Assembly: GCA_027488845.1 (NCBI GenBank)
Contig: JAIYBC010000033.1
Coordinates: 62,001-126,000 of the forward strand
Reading direction: 5' to 3'
Length of the DNA stretch: 64,000 nt
DNA from: Verrucomicrobiales bacterium
Lineage (GTDB): Bacteria > Verrucomicrobiota > Verrucomicrobiia > Limisphaerales > UBA9464
Positions 7,675 through 17,659 of the stretch are shown here, piece by piece. Both the position numbers and the translations under genes were made by a program. How positions within the stretch are numbered: the first letter of the stretch is position 1; each line of letters opens with the position of its first letter. The notes beneath the pieces were generated by a model. That model was not told the DNA's origin, did no database searches, and saw only the letters and a list, made by a program, of their open reading frames with translations.

Positions 7675-9786
7675 ATGTGCGCCACTTGCTCCGAAACCTT
7701 TCCCGGGAACGCCCGTCTTCCGAGGGCCGTGCCCACCCGCCTGCCAATCGTCCTCCGTCTCGCCTTGCAGACGTTGACCGGTGCCGTCCTGGCCTCGGAG
7801 CCGGCGGTGCGCCATTGGTCGTTCGAGCCGCCGTCCGCCCCCGCGACGCCGGTGGTCCGGGACGCCGGATGGGCCAGGACGGAGGTCGACCGCTTCGTGC
7901 TCGCCCGGTTGGATGCGGCGGGTCTGAAACCTTCCGCGGAGGCCCCGGCGGTGGTCCTGCTCCGCCGGGCCTGCTTCGATCTCACCGGATTGCCTCCCAC
8001 GGCCGCGCAGGTGGAGGAGGTTGAGCGTAGATCCGCGGACAACGGGGGACGTCTCGACGAGGCGGACTGGTCGGCGCTGGTCGACTCCCTGTTGGCCTCG
8101 CCCGCCTTCGGGGAACGCTGGGGACGTCATTGGCTGGATGTCGCCCGCTATGCGGAGAGCACCGGCAAGGAGCGCAACCACACCCTGCCCGAAGCCTGGC
8201 GCTACCGGGACTGGGTCGTCGCCGCGTTCAACGCCGACAAGCCCTACGACCGCTTCCTGCGCGAACAGGTCGCCGGCGACCTGCTGGCCGAGGAGGCACC
8301 CTCCGCGGAGAGGCCCGCGCTCCAGGTGGCCACCGGCTTCCTCGCGCTCGGACCCAAGGGCCTCAACGAACGACGCCGCGAACAGTTCGTCGCCGACGTC
8401 GTGGACGAGCAGATCGACACCGTCACCCGCTCGGTGCTCGGCGTCACCGTGGCCTGCGCCCGTTGCCACGACCACAAGTTCGACCCGATCTCCCAGCGCG
8501 ACTACTACGCGTTGGCCGGGATCTTCCGCAGCACCGAAACCTGCTACGGCACGGCAGGAGACACCCAACGGAACCGCCAGCCCTCAGCCCTGATCCCGAT
8601 CCCGGGCGCCCCGCTCGCCGAACGGGTGCCGCTCCGACTGCCTCCGGCACCCGCCCGTCCGCGCGTGGCCGCGCTCCGGTCCGGAAAGCCGCCGGCCCAG
8701 GCCCGTCGCGAGGCGGCCATGGCGACGCTCCTCGAAGAGGACCACCGCCACACCAACGCCCTCGCCATGGGGGTGCGCGAGGGCCGGGCCGAGGACGCCT
8801 TCCTGCTCGCCCGCGGCGAGATCACCCAACGCCAGGGAAAGGTTCCGCGCGGCTTCATCCCGGCGCTGCACGACGGTTCCCCGGTCCGGATTCCCCGCGA
8901 GGAAAGCGGCCGCCGCCAACTGGCCGACTGGCTGGCCGCCCGGTCCAATCCGCTCACGGCCCGGGTCGCCGTCAACCGCGTGTGGCAGCATCTCTTCGGA
9001 CGCGGCCTGGTGCCGACCGGCGACGACTTCGGCAGGAACGGCCAGCCCCCGACGCATCCCGAGCTGCTGGACCACCTGGCGGTCGGGTTCATGGAGGACG
9101 GCTGGTCGACCAAACGCCTCATCCGACGCCTGATGTCCAGCAGCACCTACCGGAGCGCCTCGTCGGCGAACGCGGCGGCACAGGAGGTCGATCCGGAAGA
9201 CACGCTGCTCTGGCGGGCGCGTCCGCGTCGGCTCGAGGCGGAGGCGTTGCGCGACGCCCTGCTCGCCGCCGCGGGGACCCTGGAGTCCGATCCGCCCCGC
9301 GGCTCCGTGGTCGCCCAGATCGGCGACGTGTTGGTCGGCGGCCGGCTGAGGCCGGAGGCTTGGGACTCCGCCCTTCTCTGCCGCAGCCTCTACCTGCCCG
9401 TGGTCCGGGACGCCGGCGGCGACTTCCTCGACCAGTTCGACGGCGCGGAATCCAGCCTGGTGGTCACCACGCGCGACGAGACGAACGTCCCGGCCCAGGC
9501 GCTCTTCCTCATGAACAGTCCGTTCGTCATGGACCAGTCGCGGGCGCTGGCCTTGCGCCTGATCCGGGACGACTCCCTGGAGGCCGACCGCGAGCGCGTG
9601 GCCGTGGCGCACCGCCGGGTGCTGGGCCGCTCCCCCACCGATGCCGAGGTGGACCGCGCGCTCGGATTCCTCCTGCGCGAATCCGCGGCCACCGTGGCCG
9701 GACGCCGACCGGCCGGACGTGAGACGGCGTGGTCGCTCTATGTCCAAGCCCTCTTCACCTCCGCCGAATTCCGCTACCTCCGCTGA
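7675..9786 (+). CDS. DUF1549/DUF1553 domain secreted protein (PSD1 type)
   Basis: Exported protein of 703 residues typical of Planctomycetes and Verrucomicrobia. The N-terminal hydrophobic stretch (LPIVLRLALQTLTGAVLASEP) is a signal peptide. DUF1549 follows (FVLARLDAAGLKPS, DVARYAES, PYDRFLREQVAGDLL) with one CARCH motif in VACARCHDHKFDPI, a possible c-type haem or metal site. DUF1553 is C-terminal (NPLTARVAVNRVWQHLFGRGLV, TKRLIRRLMSSSTYR). The N-terminal PSCyt1 cytochrome domain and central LamG-like insert of larger relatives are absent. Start is uncertain: ATG 7675, or GTG 7729 with GAGGG just before it. The stop is 1 bp from the next ATG, so it is co-translated with the DUF1501 gene. Function is unproven; the family is linked to polysaccharide use. 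Confidence 0.88.
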   Translation: MCATCSETFPGNARLPRAVPTRLPIVLRLALQTLTGAVLASEPAVRHWSFEPPSAPATPVVRDAGWARTEVDRFVLARLDAAGLKPSAEAPAVVLLRRACFDLTGLPPTAAQVEEVERRSADNGGRLDEADWSALVDSLLASPAFGERWGRHWLDVARYAESTGKERNHTLPEAWRYRDWVVAAFNADKPYDRFLREQVAGDLLAEEAPSAERPALQVATGFLALGPKGLNERRREQFVADVVDEQIDTVTRSVLGVTVACARCHDHKFDPISQRDYYALAGIFRSTETCYGTAGDTQRNRQPSALIPIPGAPLAERVPLRLPPAPARPRVAALRSGKPPAQARREAAMATLLEEDHRHTNALAMGVREGRAEDAFLLARGEITQRQGKVPRGFIPALHDGSPVRIPREESGRRQLADWLAARSNPLTARVAVNRVWQHLFGRGLVPTGDDFGRNGQPPTHPELLDHLAVGFMEDGWSTKRLIRRLMSSSTYRSASSANAAAQEVDPEDTLLWRARPRRLEAEALRDALLAAAGTLESDPPRGSVVAQIGDVLVGGRLRPEAWDSALLCRSLYLPVVRDAGGDFLDQFDGAESSLVVTTRDETNVPAQALFLMNSPFVMDQSRALALRLIRDDSLEADRERVAVAHRRVLGRSPTDAEVDRALGFLLRESAATVAGRRPAGRETAWSLYVQALFTSAEFRYLR

Positions 9787-9787
9787 C

Positions 9788-11203
9788 ATGACACCCATGG
9801 ATTCCCACGGCCGCCATCCGGCCCGCGCCCTGACGCGGCGGGAGCTGCTGAAGACCCTTTCCGCCGGGTTCGGTTGGACCGCCTTCGCCGGCCTCGCGGG
9901 CTCCTCCACCGAACCGGCCGCGTCGAACGCGACCACGCCGCCCTTGGCACTGCGCCCTCCCCATCTCGCCCCGAGGGCCCGTCGGGTGATCTTCCTCTGC
10001 ATGCAGGGCGGCCCGGCGCACCAGGACACCTTCGACCACAAACCCCGCCTGAAGGCAGACCACGGAAAGGCCAGCGGCGGACGTGGACGTGGCACCCAGT
10101 ACGTCGGATCGCCGTTCACCTTCCGTCAGCACGGGGATTCAGGACTCTGGATCAGCGACGTCCTGCCGCATCTCGCCCGTCAGGCGGACCGGCTATGCGT
10201 GGTGAATTCCATGCGGACCGACATCCCGAACCACCCGCAGGCCTTCGTGCAGCTGCACACCGGCAGCGCCCGGTTCGTCCGTCCATCCATGGGTTCATGG
10301 GTGCTCTACGGATTGGGCAGCGCGAACCAGGACCTGCCCGGGTTCGTGAACATCGGCCCGCCGAACGCCCTGGGCGCCGGCAACTACGGCAGCGCCTTCC
10401 TGCCCGGCGTCTTCCAGGGAACCCGGATCGCCGTGGGACGCGGCGGGCCCGGCGACACCGGCATGAGCCACGTCTCGAACCCGCGCATCTCCGTCGAACA
10501 GCAACGTCGCCAGCTCGACCTCGTCCAGTCGATGAACCGCGACTTCCAGTCGCGCACCGCCGAACCCAGCGGGGACATCGAGGCCGTGATCGAGGCCGGC
10601 GAACTGGCCTTCCGGATGCAGGCGGAGGTACCCCACCTCATGGACCTCTCCCGCGAATCCGAGGCCACCCGGAGGCTCTATGGCATCGGCGAGGACGCCA
10701 CGGATGCGTTCGGCCGCCAGTGCCTCCTCGCCCGCCGCTTCGCCGAGGCCGGCACACGGTTCATCGAGGTGAACCTCGGCGGATGGGACCAGCACCAGAA
10801 CCTCGAGACCGCGCTGCGGAAGAACTGCCGTGCGCTCGACCAGCCGGCCGCTGCGCTCCTCCAGGACCTGGAGGCGCGAGGACTGCTCGACGACACCCTG
10901 GTGCTCTGGGGCGGCGAGTTCGGACGGACGCCGGACAGCCGGCAGGCCGACGGACGGGACCACAACCACCAGGGCTTCTCGATGTGGTTGGCCGGTGGCG
11001 GCATCAAGGGCGGCCATGTCCACGGAGCCACCGACGAACACGGTTCCAAGGCCGTGTCCGACCCCGTCCACGTCCACGACCTCCACGCGACCATCCTGCA
11101 TTGCCTCGGGCTCGACCACGAGCGCCTCACCTACCGCTACGGCGGCCGCGACTTCCGGCTCACCGACGTCCACGGCGACGTCGTCAAGGGCCTCCTCGCC
11201 TGA
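9788..11203 (+). CDS. DUF1501 domain protein (sulfatase-like fold, Tat-exported)
   Basis: Predicted 471-residue exported protein of the DUF1501 family, which has an alkaline-phosphatase/sulfatase-like fold. The N-terminus has a twin-arginine motif (TRRELLKTLSAGFGW). Recognisable family stretches are FLCMQGGPAHQDTFDHKP, GGWDQHQN and LWGGEFGRTPDSR, followed by GRDHNHQGFSMWLAGGGIKGG, which supply the acidic and His residues expected for metal binding. It starts 1 bp after the stop of the DUF1549/1553 gene. This pair is a standard two-gene module in these phyla and the two products are presumed to work together outside the cytoplasm. The substrate is unknown. Confidence 0.9.
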   Translation: MTPMDSHGRHPARALTRRELLKTLSAGFGWTAFAGLAGSSTEPAASNATTPPLALRPPHLAPRARRVIFLCMQGGPAHQDTFDHKPRLKADHGKASGGRGRGTQYVGSPFTFRQHGDSGLWISDVLPHLARQADRLCVVNSMRTDIPNHPQAFVQLHTGSARFVRPSMGSWVLYGLGSANQDLPGFVNIGPPNALGAGNYGSAFLPGVFQGTRIAVGRGGPGDTGMSHVSNPRISVEQQRRQLDLVQSMNRDFQSRTAEPSGDIEAVIEAGELAFRMQAEVPHLMDLSRESEATRRLYGIGEDATDAFGRQCLLARRFAEAGTRFIEVNLGGWDQHQNLETALRKNCRALDQPAAALLQDLEARGLLDDTLVLWGGEFGRTPDSRQADGRDHNHQGFSMWLAGGGIKGGHVHGATDEHGSKAVSDPVHVHDLHATILHCLGLDHERLTYRYGGRDFRLTDVHGDVVKGLLA

Positions 11204-11373
11204 ACCGGATCCGTGCGGAAGGGACCGGCCCGCTTCATCGAAACGATCCAGAGGGAGCCGGGGCCGACCTCACGCAAATCCGCCAAGGCGCCAGCGGCTC
11301 ACCGGAACTGGGTCCAGAATCGCGACCACCACTCGGGGTACGGTTCCGCGACAAGAATCCAACAGCTTCCTCC

Positions 11374-11412
11374 CCTCCCTTCGCGGCTTTGCGGCTTTGC
11401 GTGCCGATCCCT
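11374..11412 (+). repeat. Dispersed repeat, family B (GCGGCTTTGCGTGCC type)
   Basis: Intergenic stretch containing a tandem GCGGCTTT/GCGGCTTT followed by GCGTGCCGATCCC in the 256-bp gap between two convergent genes. Close relatives occur at 22291-22326 and 33741-33792. It is not coding in any plausible way. Confidence 0.5.
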
Positions 11413-11459
11413 TCTGCCTCGATCCGCCGACTCCGGGTTGTTCCGGTTGGGTCCGAGGA

Positions 11460-12644
11460 TCAAACCGACTGTCCCGCCGCATGGCCGCTGGCCCAGGCCC
11501 ACTGGAAGTTGTAGCCGCCGAGCCAGCCGGTCACGTCGACGACCTCGCCGATGAAGTAGAGGCCGGGAACCCCGCGGCATTCCATCGTCTTCGACGAAAG
11601 CGCCGCGGTGTCCACGCCGCCGACCGTGACCTCCGCCTTGGGATAGCCCTCGTCGCCGTCGGGCGTCATCTCCCAGGCGTTCAGGCACGTGGCCAGCGCC
11701 TCGAGCTCCTTCTGCGGAAGCTGCGCCAGCTGCCGCGGCCGGGCATCCGGACCCATCCAGGCCTGGACGAACCGCTCCGGCAGAAGTCCCCGCAGCACCG
11801 ACTTCACGTCCTTTCCGCCCGAGCGGTTCGAACGCAGCAGCTCCAGGGCGTCCACTCCCGGAAGCAGGTTGATCCGGAACGGTTCCCGCGGCCGGAGATG
11901 GCTGGAGATCTGGAGGATCGAGGGGCCGCTCAGGCCGCGGTGGGTGAAGAGCACGTTCTCGCGGAACCGCGGACGTTCCGCGTCGGCGAAGGTCTCGCAG
12001 TCGATGGACAGCCCGCTGAGCGCGGTGAAGGCGCCGAAGCCGGACTGGGCGAAGGTCAGCGGAACCAGCCCAGGGCGCAGCTCCACCAGCGGCACGCCGA
12101 ACTGCTTCGCGACATGGTAGCCGAACGGAGTCGCACCCAGCTTGGGGAACGAAAGGCCGCCCGTCGCGATCACCAGCGACCGGGCACAACGACGGCCTTT
12201 CGAGGTCTCGACAACCCAGCCGCCGTCGGGTTCCCGCGAGACCGACGACACCTTGCAGTCGACGGTGACCGCGACGCCGGCGTCGGCGCATTCCTCCTCG
12301 AGCAGATGCAGGATCTGCTTGGAACTCTGGTCGCAGAAGAGCTGGCCGAGCTTCTTCTCATGCCAGGCGATGCCGTGGCGCTCGACCAGCGCGAGGAAGT
12401 CCGCGGGCGTGTACCGGGCCAACGCCGACTTCATGAAGTGCGGGCTGCCCGAGGTGACGTAGTTGGCCCAGGTCGCGCCGGTGTTGGTGAAGTTGCAGCG
12501 GCCGCCGCCGGAGATGAGGATCTTGTTTCCCGGCCGCGGATTGTGCTCGAGCAACTCCACCCGCAGGCCGCGCTGGCCCGCTGTCCGCGCGCAGAAGAGA
12601 CCCGCCGCGCCGCCGCCGATGACGAGGACCTCGGGATCGCTCAT
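11460..12644 (-). CDS. BaiN/HI0933-family FAD-dependent oxidoreductase
   Basis: Flavoprotein of 394 residues in the HI0933/YhiN/BaiN family. The N-terminal dinucleotide loop is VIGGGAAGL (residues 7-15) followed by ELLEHNPRPGNKILISGGGRCN, where GGGRCN is the family hallmark. Later landmarks are ATGGLSFPKLGATPFG and the C-terminal GEVVDVTGWLGGYNFQWAWASG, which closes the FAD site. It is cytoplasmic. Some members reduce bile-acid intermediates, but most are uncharacterised, so no substrate is proposed. The ATG at 12644 places the Rossmann strand at the N-terminus as expected. The downstream gap is convergent with the DUF1501 gene; 177 bp separate it from the response regulator upstream. Confidence 0.9.
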   Translation of the reverse strand: MSDPEVLVIGGGAAGLFCARTAGQRGLRVELLEHNPRPGNKILISGGGRCNFTNTGATWANYVTSGSPHFMKSALARYTPADFLALVERHGIAWHEKKLGQLFCDQSSKQILHLLEEECADAGVAVTVDCKVSSVSREPDGGWVVETSKGRRCARSLVIATGGLSFPKLGATPFGYHVAKQFGVPLVELRPGLVPLTFAQSGFGAFTALSGLSIDCETFADAERPRFRENVLFTHRGLSGPSILQISSHLRPREPFRINLLPGVDALELLRSNRSGGKDVKSVLRGLLPERFVQAWMGPDARPRQLAQLPQKELEALATCLNAWEMTPDGDEGYPKAEVTVGGVDTAALSSKTMECRGVPGLYFIGEVVDVTGWLGGYNFQWAWASGHAAGQSV

Positions 12645-12730
12645 GGGGCTGGGGATACGGGGCGGATGGACGGCAGATGCATCGGCCGATTGAAGCCGGA
12701 CCACGCGTCATGGCCAACGGGAATGAGTTT

Positions 12731-12775
12731 CGCCCGGGACCGGGCGATGGGAAGGAACCCGGGGTCGGGGACCCC
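12731..12775 (-). terminator. Tandem hairpins after the LytTR regulator
   Basis: Two adjacent perfect stem-loops: GGGGTC/GACCCC with a GGG loop (12761-12775) and CGCCCG/CGGGCG with a GGAC loop (12731-12746), about 50-90 bp beyond the regulator stop. There is no U-tract, so termination is a weak inference. Confidence 0.4.
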
Positions 12776-12821
12776 AAGGGCCTTCGCCGTTGGGGTTGGA
12801 AGCCGGCGACGCGAACGGATC

Positions 12822-13580
12822 TCAACCGTACCGGAGGCGATGCTCCAACTCGCGCAGCCCGACGGTCACGCTCGCCTTCCGACCACCCTGGAGCACGGCC
12901 ATGTAGTCGCCCTGGCCCTGTGCCCTGAGCTCGACGACCGAGTCCAGGTTGACGATCAGCGAGCGGTTGATCCGGACGAAGCGGTTCCTCGGCAAACCCT
13001 GTTCCAGGGCGGACATGGTCTCCCGGACGATGTGCCGGTCGTTGGCCGTGTGGACAACCACGTAGTTGCCGGCCGATTCGATCCAACGGATGTCCTCCAC
13101 CCGCACGAAGACCACACGCTCCCCGTCCTTGCACATCAGCCGGGAGAGGGCGCGTTCGGTTCCAACCGGGACCGGATCCGCCGGAAGTTCGTGTCTCGGA
13201 GCGGCACCCCGCATCGCGGCCAACTGCTCCCGCACGCGGGCCATCGACCGGACCAGGCGGGCCGGATGCACCGGCTTCATGAGGTAGTCCACGGCCCGCG
13301 TGTCGAACGCCTCCACCGCGAACGCATCGTGCGCGGTCACGAAAACCACCAGCGGCAACGGCTCCGGATCCATGACCTCCAGGAGACGCAGCCCCGTCAT
13401 CCGGGGCATCTGGACGTCGAGGAACAGGACGTCCGCATCCAGCCGGGTCAGCGCGTCCCTCACCTCCGAGGCCGAGCCGAACTCGCCGACGACCTCGACG
13501 TCCTCCATGCAGGCGAGTTGGCCCCGCAGTCCTTCACGGGCCAGGGGTTCGTCATCCACGATCAGGGTTCGGATCTTCAT
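12822..13580 (-). CDS. LytTR-family response regulator
   Basis: Two-component response regulator of 252 residues. The receiver domain spans about 1-120 with the acidic pocket at Asp9/Asp10, phosphorylation site Asp55 (VLFLDVQMPRMTG) and Lys102 (YLMKPVHP). The C-terminal LytTR DNA-binding domain (about 150-250) shows VRVEDIRWIESAGNYVVVHT and RNRFVRINRSLIVNLDSV. It binds DNA, usually as a dimer at direct repeats. Its ATG overlaps the stop of the kinase gene by 4 bp (ATGA), so the pair is translationally coupled. The target genes cannot be read from sequence. The divergent efflux operon just beyond the kinase is a reasonable candidate. Confidence 0.95.
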   Translation of the reverse strand: MKIRTLIVDDEPLAREGLRGQLACMEDVEVVGEFGSASEVRDALTRLDADVLFLDVQMPRMTGLRLLEVMDPEPLPLVVFVTAHDAFAVEAFDTRAVDYLMKPVHPARLVRSMARVREQLAAMRGAAPRHELPADPVPVGTERALSRLMCKDGERVVFVRVEDIRWIESAGNYVVVHTANDRHIVRETMSALEQGLPRNRFVRINRSLIVNLDSVVELRAQGQGDYMAVLQGGRKASVTVGLRELEHRLRYG

Positions 13581-14806
13581 CTCCTGTGGTTCTCCCTCTG
13601 CGGCGAAACGCGGACCGGACCGGCGAAGCGGAACTCGACCCGGAAACCGCCGTCGGCCCGATGCCCGGCCTCGAACCGATGGTTGGCACCGTAGAAGGCG
13701 AGGAGTCGCGCCGCGGTGTTCCTCAATCCGATGCCGGACGAGGCTTCCTGAGAGCCGCGCCCCTCGCTGCCCGGGGGACAGGAGTTCTCCATCGCGACCA
13801 CAACCCGGCCCTCGGAAGAGGTGATCCGCAACGAAACGGAACCGGGTCCCTCCATCCGTTCGATGCCATGGCGAAGCGCGTTCTCCAGCAGGGGCTGCAG
13901 GATCAGGGTCGGCACCGGCACGTCGAGCAGACCCTCCTCGACTTCCTCGTGGAACCGGAACCGGTCCGCGAACCGGATGCGCTGGATCCCGACGTAGAGG
14001 TGGAGGAGGCGCAGTTCCTCGCGCAACGGGATGCCCGTCGCGGCTCCGTCCCTCAGGCTCATGCGAAGGAGCTCCGAGAGGTTGAGCAGCATCTCGTTCG
14101 CGCCGTCCGGGTCCCGTTTGATCAGGACGGAGATCGAATTCAGGGTGTTGAACAGGAAGTGGGGTTGGAGCTGGGCGCGGAGTCCGGCGAGACGGGCCTC
14201 GTTCAGATGCCCCTGCAGGACCTCCGCCTGGCGTTCCTTCTCACGTTCCCGGACCCGGATCCGGAAGATCTCGGCGACGGCGATCACCATCCAGTAGATC
14301 GGCAGGTTCATCTGCGCCTTCACCACGGACATGCGCCGGGTCGGCCGGGGCAGCCCCGTGACCTCCGAGATCTCGAAGAGCGGCTTTCGACTCACCCGAT
14401 TCGTCGGGTCCGGAACGGCACCAGCGGGCAACACCGTCGGAAACCGTCCGCGGAAGGACTTCTCCGCGACTTCCATGACCCCTTGGGAGGCGACCTCGGA
14501 CAAGGTCACGAAGACGACGCTCGAAACCAGGTGGATCCCGATCCAGGACCACAGCCTCGGCCGATTGGCGGGGAACCGGCGGACAACCCATATCGCCAGC
14601 GGCGAAAGCGCCGCATACGGGGCCCAGAGGAAGCTGGCCATGAGATAGGCAAGCCAGCCGTCCACCACCCCGATCAGGTGGAGCGTGGTCCCGGTGACGA
14701 GGATCAGGGTTCCCCACAGCAGCCAAGCCAGGCTGCAGAACGCCAGGAACGACAGGCCGTAAGCGGCCTGCCGATGCGCGCCACCCCGGTTGTCCGCCTC
14801 GATCAT
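13577..14806 (-). CDS. LytS/YehU-type sensor histidine kinase
   Basis: Membrane sensor kinase of 409 residues with a PF06580-type phosphoacceptor region. The N-terminal 105 residues contain about four hydrophobic segments (AFCSLAWLLWGTLILVTG, LAYLMASFLWAPYAALSPLAIWVV, IGIHLVSSVVFVTL), and another follows near 167-182. The phosphorylated His is expected at His216 in LQPHFLFNTLNSIS. The C-terminal HATPase region has the N box LLENALRHGIE and a G-rich loop SSGIGLRNTAARL. It partners with the LytTR regulator it overlaps by 4 bp. It diverges from the efflux operon with a 309-bp gap. Confidence 0.93.
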   Translation of the reverse strand: MIEADNRGGAHRQAAYGLSFLAFCSLAWLLWGTLILVTGTTLHLIGVVDGWLAYLMASFLWAPYAALSPLAIWVVRRFPANRPRLWSWIGIHLVSSVVFVTLSEVASQGVMEVAEKSFRGRFPTVLPAGAVPDPTNRVSRKPLFEISEVTGLPRPTRRMSVVKAQMNLPIYWMVIAVAEIFRIRVREREKERQAEVLQGHLNEARLAGLRAQLQPHFLFNTLNSISVLIKRDPDGANEMLLNLSELLRMSLRDGAATGIPLREELRLLHLYVGIQRIRFADRFRFHEEVEEGLLDVPVPTLILQPLLENALRHGIERMEGPGSVSLRITSSEGRVVVAMENSCPPGSEGRGSQEASSGIGLRNTAARLLAFYGANHRFEAGHRADGGFRVEFRFAGPVRVSPQRENHRR

Positions 14807-15115
14807 CCCTCCGCATTGTCAGCCGCCTGACGTGGGTCCACGCAATCCAGGTCTCTTCGGGTACACCAGTTTCTCGGAACCGCGCTTCCCACCCGGAATG
14901 GCCGGATTCATCCCACGCCGCGGGTCTTCATCACGGCCTGATCGCATGCCTTGGAGGCGTCCGCCATCGTGCCGGGCTCGGTCGCTGAAACCCCGTCCCG
15001 AGCGATGCCCATCCGGTGCCGCGGCTCGTCCCCGCTTTTTGGGGATTCGTCCCGTGCCGCGGCGTCTGGTCACCGCGTGCCGGACTGACGCTGCGAGGTC
15101 GCCGATCGTCGACCC
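14807..15115. other. 309-bp divergent gap between kinase and efflux operon
   Basis: No gene is supported here. It holds a direct repeat GTGCCGCGGC (15016-15025 and 15054-15063) flanking a small inverted repeat TCCCC/GGGGA around a T-rich loop (15029-15045). The position, 50-100 bp ahead of the efflux operon start, would suit a regulator binding site. No clear -35/-10 pair stands out in this GC-rich stretch. Confidence 0.4.
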
Positions 15116-16486
15116 ATGCGGCACTCGCGGAACATCCTGCTGGCAGTCCTGACCCTGGCCTCCGGGTGTACCCTCATTCCGCGATACCAAAGGCCCGAAG
15201 CGCCGGTGCGCACCACCTTCACCGTGGACCACTCCGGCACCAACGCCGCATCCGCCGTCCTTCCAACCTGGGAGGAGTTCTTCACCGATCCGCGTCATCG
15301 GCAGCTGATCCGGATCGCGATCACGAACAACCGGGACCTGCGGTCGGCCACCCTCCGCGTGGAGCAGTCGAGGTCCCAGTACCGCATCTCGCGGTCGCGG
15401 CTGTTCCCCCGACAGGAGGCCGGGGCGGCCTTCGAGAGCCTCCGCTCCGGCGGGGACACCCGGGAACTCTGGTCGGCCAGCCTTGGCTCCACCGCCTATG
15501 AGGTGGATCTCTTCGGACGGGTCCGGAGCCTGAACCGGCAGGCGCTCGAGAAGTTCCTCGCAACCGACGAGGCCCGGAAGGCGACGCTGATCTCCCTGAT
15601 CGCCGAAGTGGCGGCCGCGGACCTCGATCTCCGTCGGGCGACGCGGCAGGTCTCCCTGGCCAACGAAACCCTGGGACTGGTCGGGGAGTCGCGGTCCCTC
15701 AACCAGGCCGCCTTCGAGGCCGGGGCCAGCAACGAACTCGACCTCCGCTCCGCCGACGCCCAGGTCGAGTCGACCCGGGTCAGCCTGATCGCCGCCCAAC
15801 TCCAGGCGACCGAGGCCCGAAACCGCCTCGAGCTGCTCCTGGGGCGGCCGCTGCCGGACGACCTTCAGGAGGCCGGTTCCGATCTCGTGGACACATTGGT
15901 TCCGAGGGTTCCGGCCGGACTGCCTTCGGACCTCCTGGGGAGGCGTCCGGACATCCTCGAGGCGGAGCACACGCTCAAGGCGGCGAACGCCAACGTCGGA
16001 GCCGCGCGCGCCGCCTTCCTGCCGACGCTTCGGCTGACCACCTCCGCAGGCACGTCCAGCGACGAGCTCTCCAGGCTTTTCGGTGCCGGGACCGGGGTCT
16101 GGAGCTTCTCCCCACAACTGACGGTCCCCATCTTCACCGGCGGGGAGAACCGGGCCAACCTCGCCGCCGCCCGCGTCGGCGTCCGCATCGAGGTCGCCAA
16201 CTACGAAGGCGCCATCCAGAGGGCGTTTCGCGAGGTGGCGGACACCCTCGCGTCCATCGACGCGCTGGAAGGCCAGTCGGCGGCCTTCTCCGCCCTCGTC
16301 CTCGCGCAGCAACGCCGCTTCGACCTCGCGCGTGCCCGGTTCGGCCAGGGCGAGGACATCTACATCAACGTCCTGCTCGCCCAACAGGACCTGTTCACCG
16401 CCCGCGTCCGTTCCATCGACAACACCTTCTCGCTCCTCGCCGGCCGCATCGCCCTGTTCAAGGGCCTGGGCGGCGGATGGCAGTGA
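15116..16486 (+). CDS. Outer membrane efflux lipoprotein (NodT/OprM family)
   Basis: TolC-like outer membrane channel of 456 residues. The N-terminus is a lipoprotein signal (MRHSRNILLAVLTLASGC, lipid-modified Cys18) followed by IPRYQRPEAP, the usual opening of NodT-type channels. Two outer-membrane-factor repeats follow. The family stretch GRRPDILEAEHTLKAANANVGAARAAFLP, shown here in part, is seen near 280-305. The protein is expected to trimerise and form the exit duct of the pump encoded by the next three genes. The gap to the adaptor gene is 16 bp. Confidence 0.93.
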   Translation: MRHSRNILLAVLTLASGCTLIPRYQRPEAPVRTTFTVDHSGTNAASAVLPTWEEFFTDPRHRQLIRIAITNNRDLRSATLRVEQSRSQYRISRSRLFPRQEAGAAFESLRSGGDTRELWSASLGSTAYEVDLFGRVRSLNRQALEKFLATDEARKATLISLIAEVAAADLDLRRATRQVSLANETLGLVGESRSLNQAAFEAGASNELDLRSADAQVESTRVSLIAAQLQATEARNRLELLLGRPLPDDLQEAGSDLVDTLVPRVPAGLPSDLLGRRPDILEAEHTLKAANANVGAARAAFLPTLRLTTSAGTSSDELSRLFGAGTGVWSFSPQLTVPIFTGGENRANLAAARVGVRIEVANYEGAIQRAFREVADTLASIDALEGQSAAFSALVLAQQRRFDLARARFGQGEDIYINVLLAQQDLFTARVRSIDNTFSLLAGRIALFKGLGGGWQ

Positions 16487-16502
16487 CCCGGTCCCCCGCT
16501 CC

Positions 16503-17659
16503 ATGAAGCCTCCAATCCGCAATCTTCCACTCCTCGCCGCGACGCTCCTGACGGTCCTCGCCGCAGCATCCGCGGGATGTCGCCGCGACGGAGCCGCGAC
16601 GGCGACATTCGAGACGGTCGCCGCGAGCACCGGCCCGTTGCGCCAGCGGGTCACCGCTTCCGGCACCCTCGGCGCGCTGGTCTCGGTGGACGTGGGCGCG
16701 CAGGTCTCGGGAAAGGTCATCGCCCTGCACGCGGACTGGAACTCCCCGGTCAGGAAGGGCCAGGTCGTCGCGGAGATCGACCCCACGCTCTATCGCGCCC
16801 AACTGAACCAGGCCGAGGGCGAACTCGCCAACGCGCGGGCCACGCTGACGCTCAAGAGGCAGAACCTCGCCCGGAAGACCGCGCTGCTCCCGGTGAAGGC
16901 CGTGTCCCAGTTCGACGTGGACGTCGCCAGCGCCGAGGTGGCGCAGGCCGAGGCACAGCTCTCCATCCGCGAAGCCCATGTCGAGAGCGCCCGCGCGAAC
17001 GTCGAGTTCTGCCGGATCACCGCGCCGGTCGACGGCATCGTCATCTCGCGCAGGGTCGACCCCGGACAGACGGTGATCGCCGCGATGACCGCGCCGCTGC
17101 TCTTCAACATCGCACAGGACATCACCCGCATGAACATCAACGCCTCGGTGTCCGAGGCGGACATCGGGCTGGTCGCCGTGGGCCAGGAGGTCGAGTTCAC
17201 CGTCGAGGCGTATCCCGACGAGACCTTCAAGGGTGTCGTCGTCCAGGTCCGCAAGTCGCCGGTCAGCTCGCAGAACGTGGTCACCTACGAGACCCTGATC
17301 ACCGTGGAGAACCCGGGTGAACGGCTCTTCCCGGGCATGACCGCGGACGTGGCCATCCTCGTGGCCCAGACACCGGATGCCACGAAGGTGCCCAATGCGG
17401 CGCTCCGGTACTCGCCACCGCAGGAGGTCGAGATGGAGCAGGACAACCCGAAGGGACTCCTCCGGAACCAACGCCTCCTCTACATCCCCGGCTCCCAGCC
17501 GGGCCGGCTCCGCCCCGTCGTCGTGCGGATCGGCATCTCCGACGGTGTCGAGACCGAGATCCTCGGCGGCGTGGCGGCGGGAACGCCCGTGGTCACGGCC
17601 ACCCGAAGCGTTCCGACCGGCAAGGCCGGCCTGACCCCTCCGACTCCTCCGCCAGCACC

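Noticed and set aside
14819-16786. 655-codon frame on the minus strand over the efflux channel gene
   Set aside because: It is antisense to a clear NodT-type lipoprotein and contains no recognisable domain.
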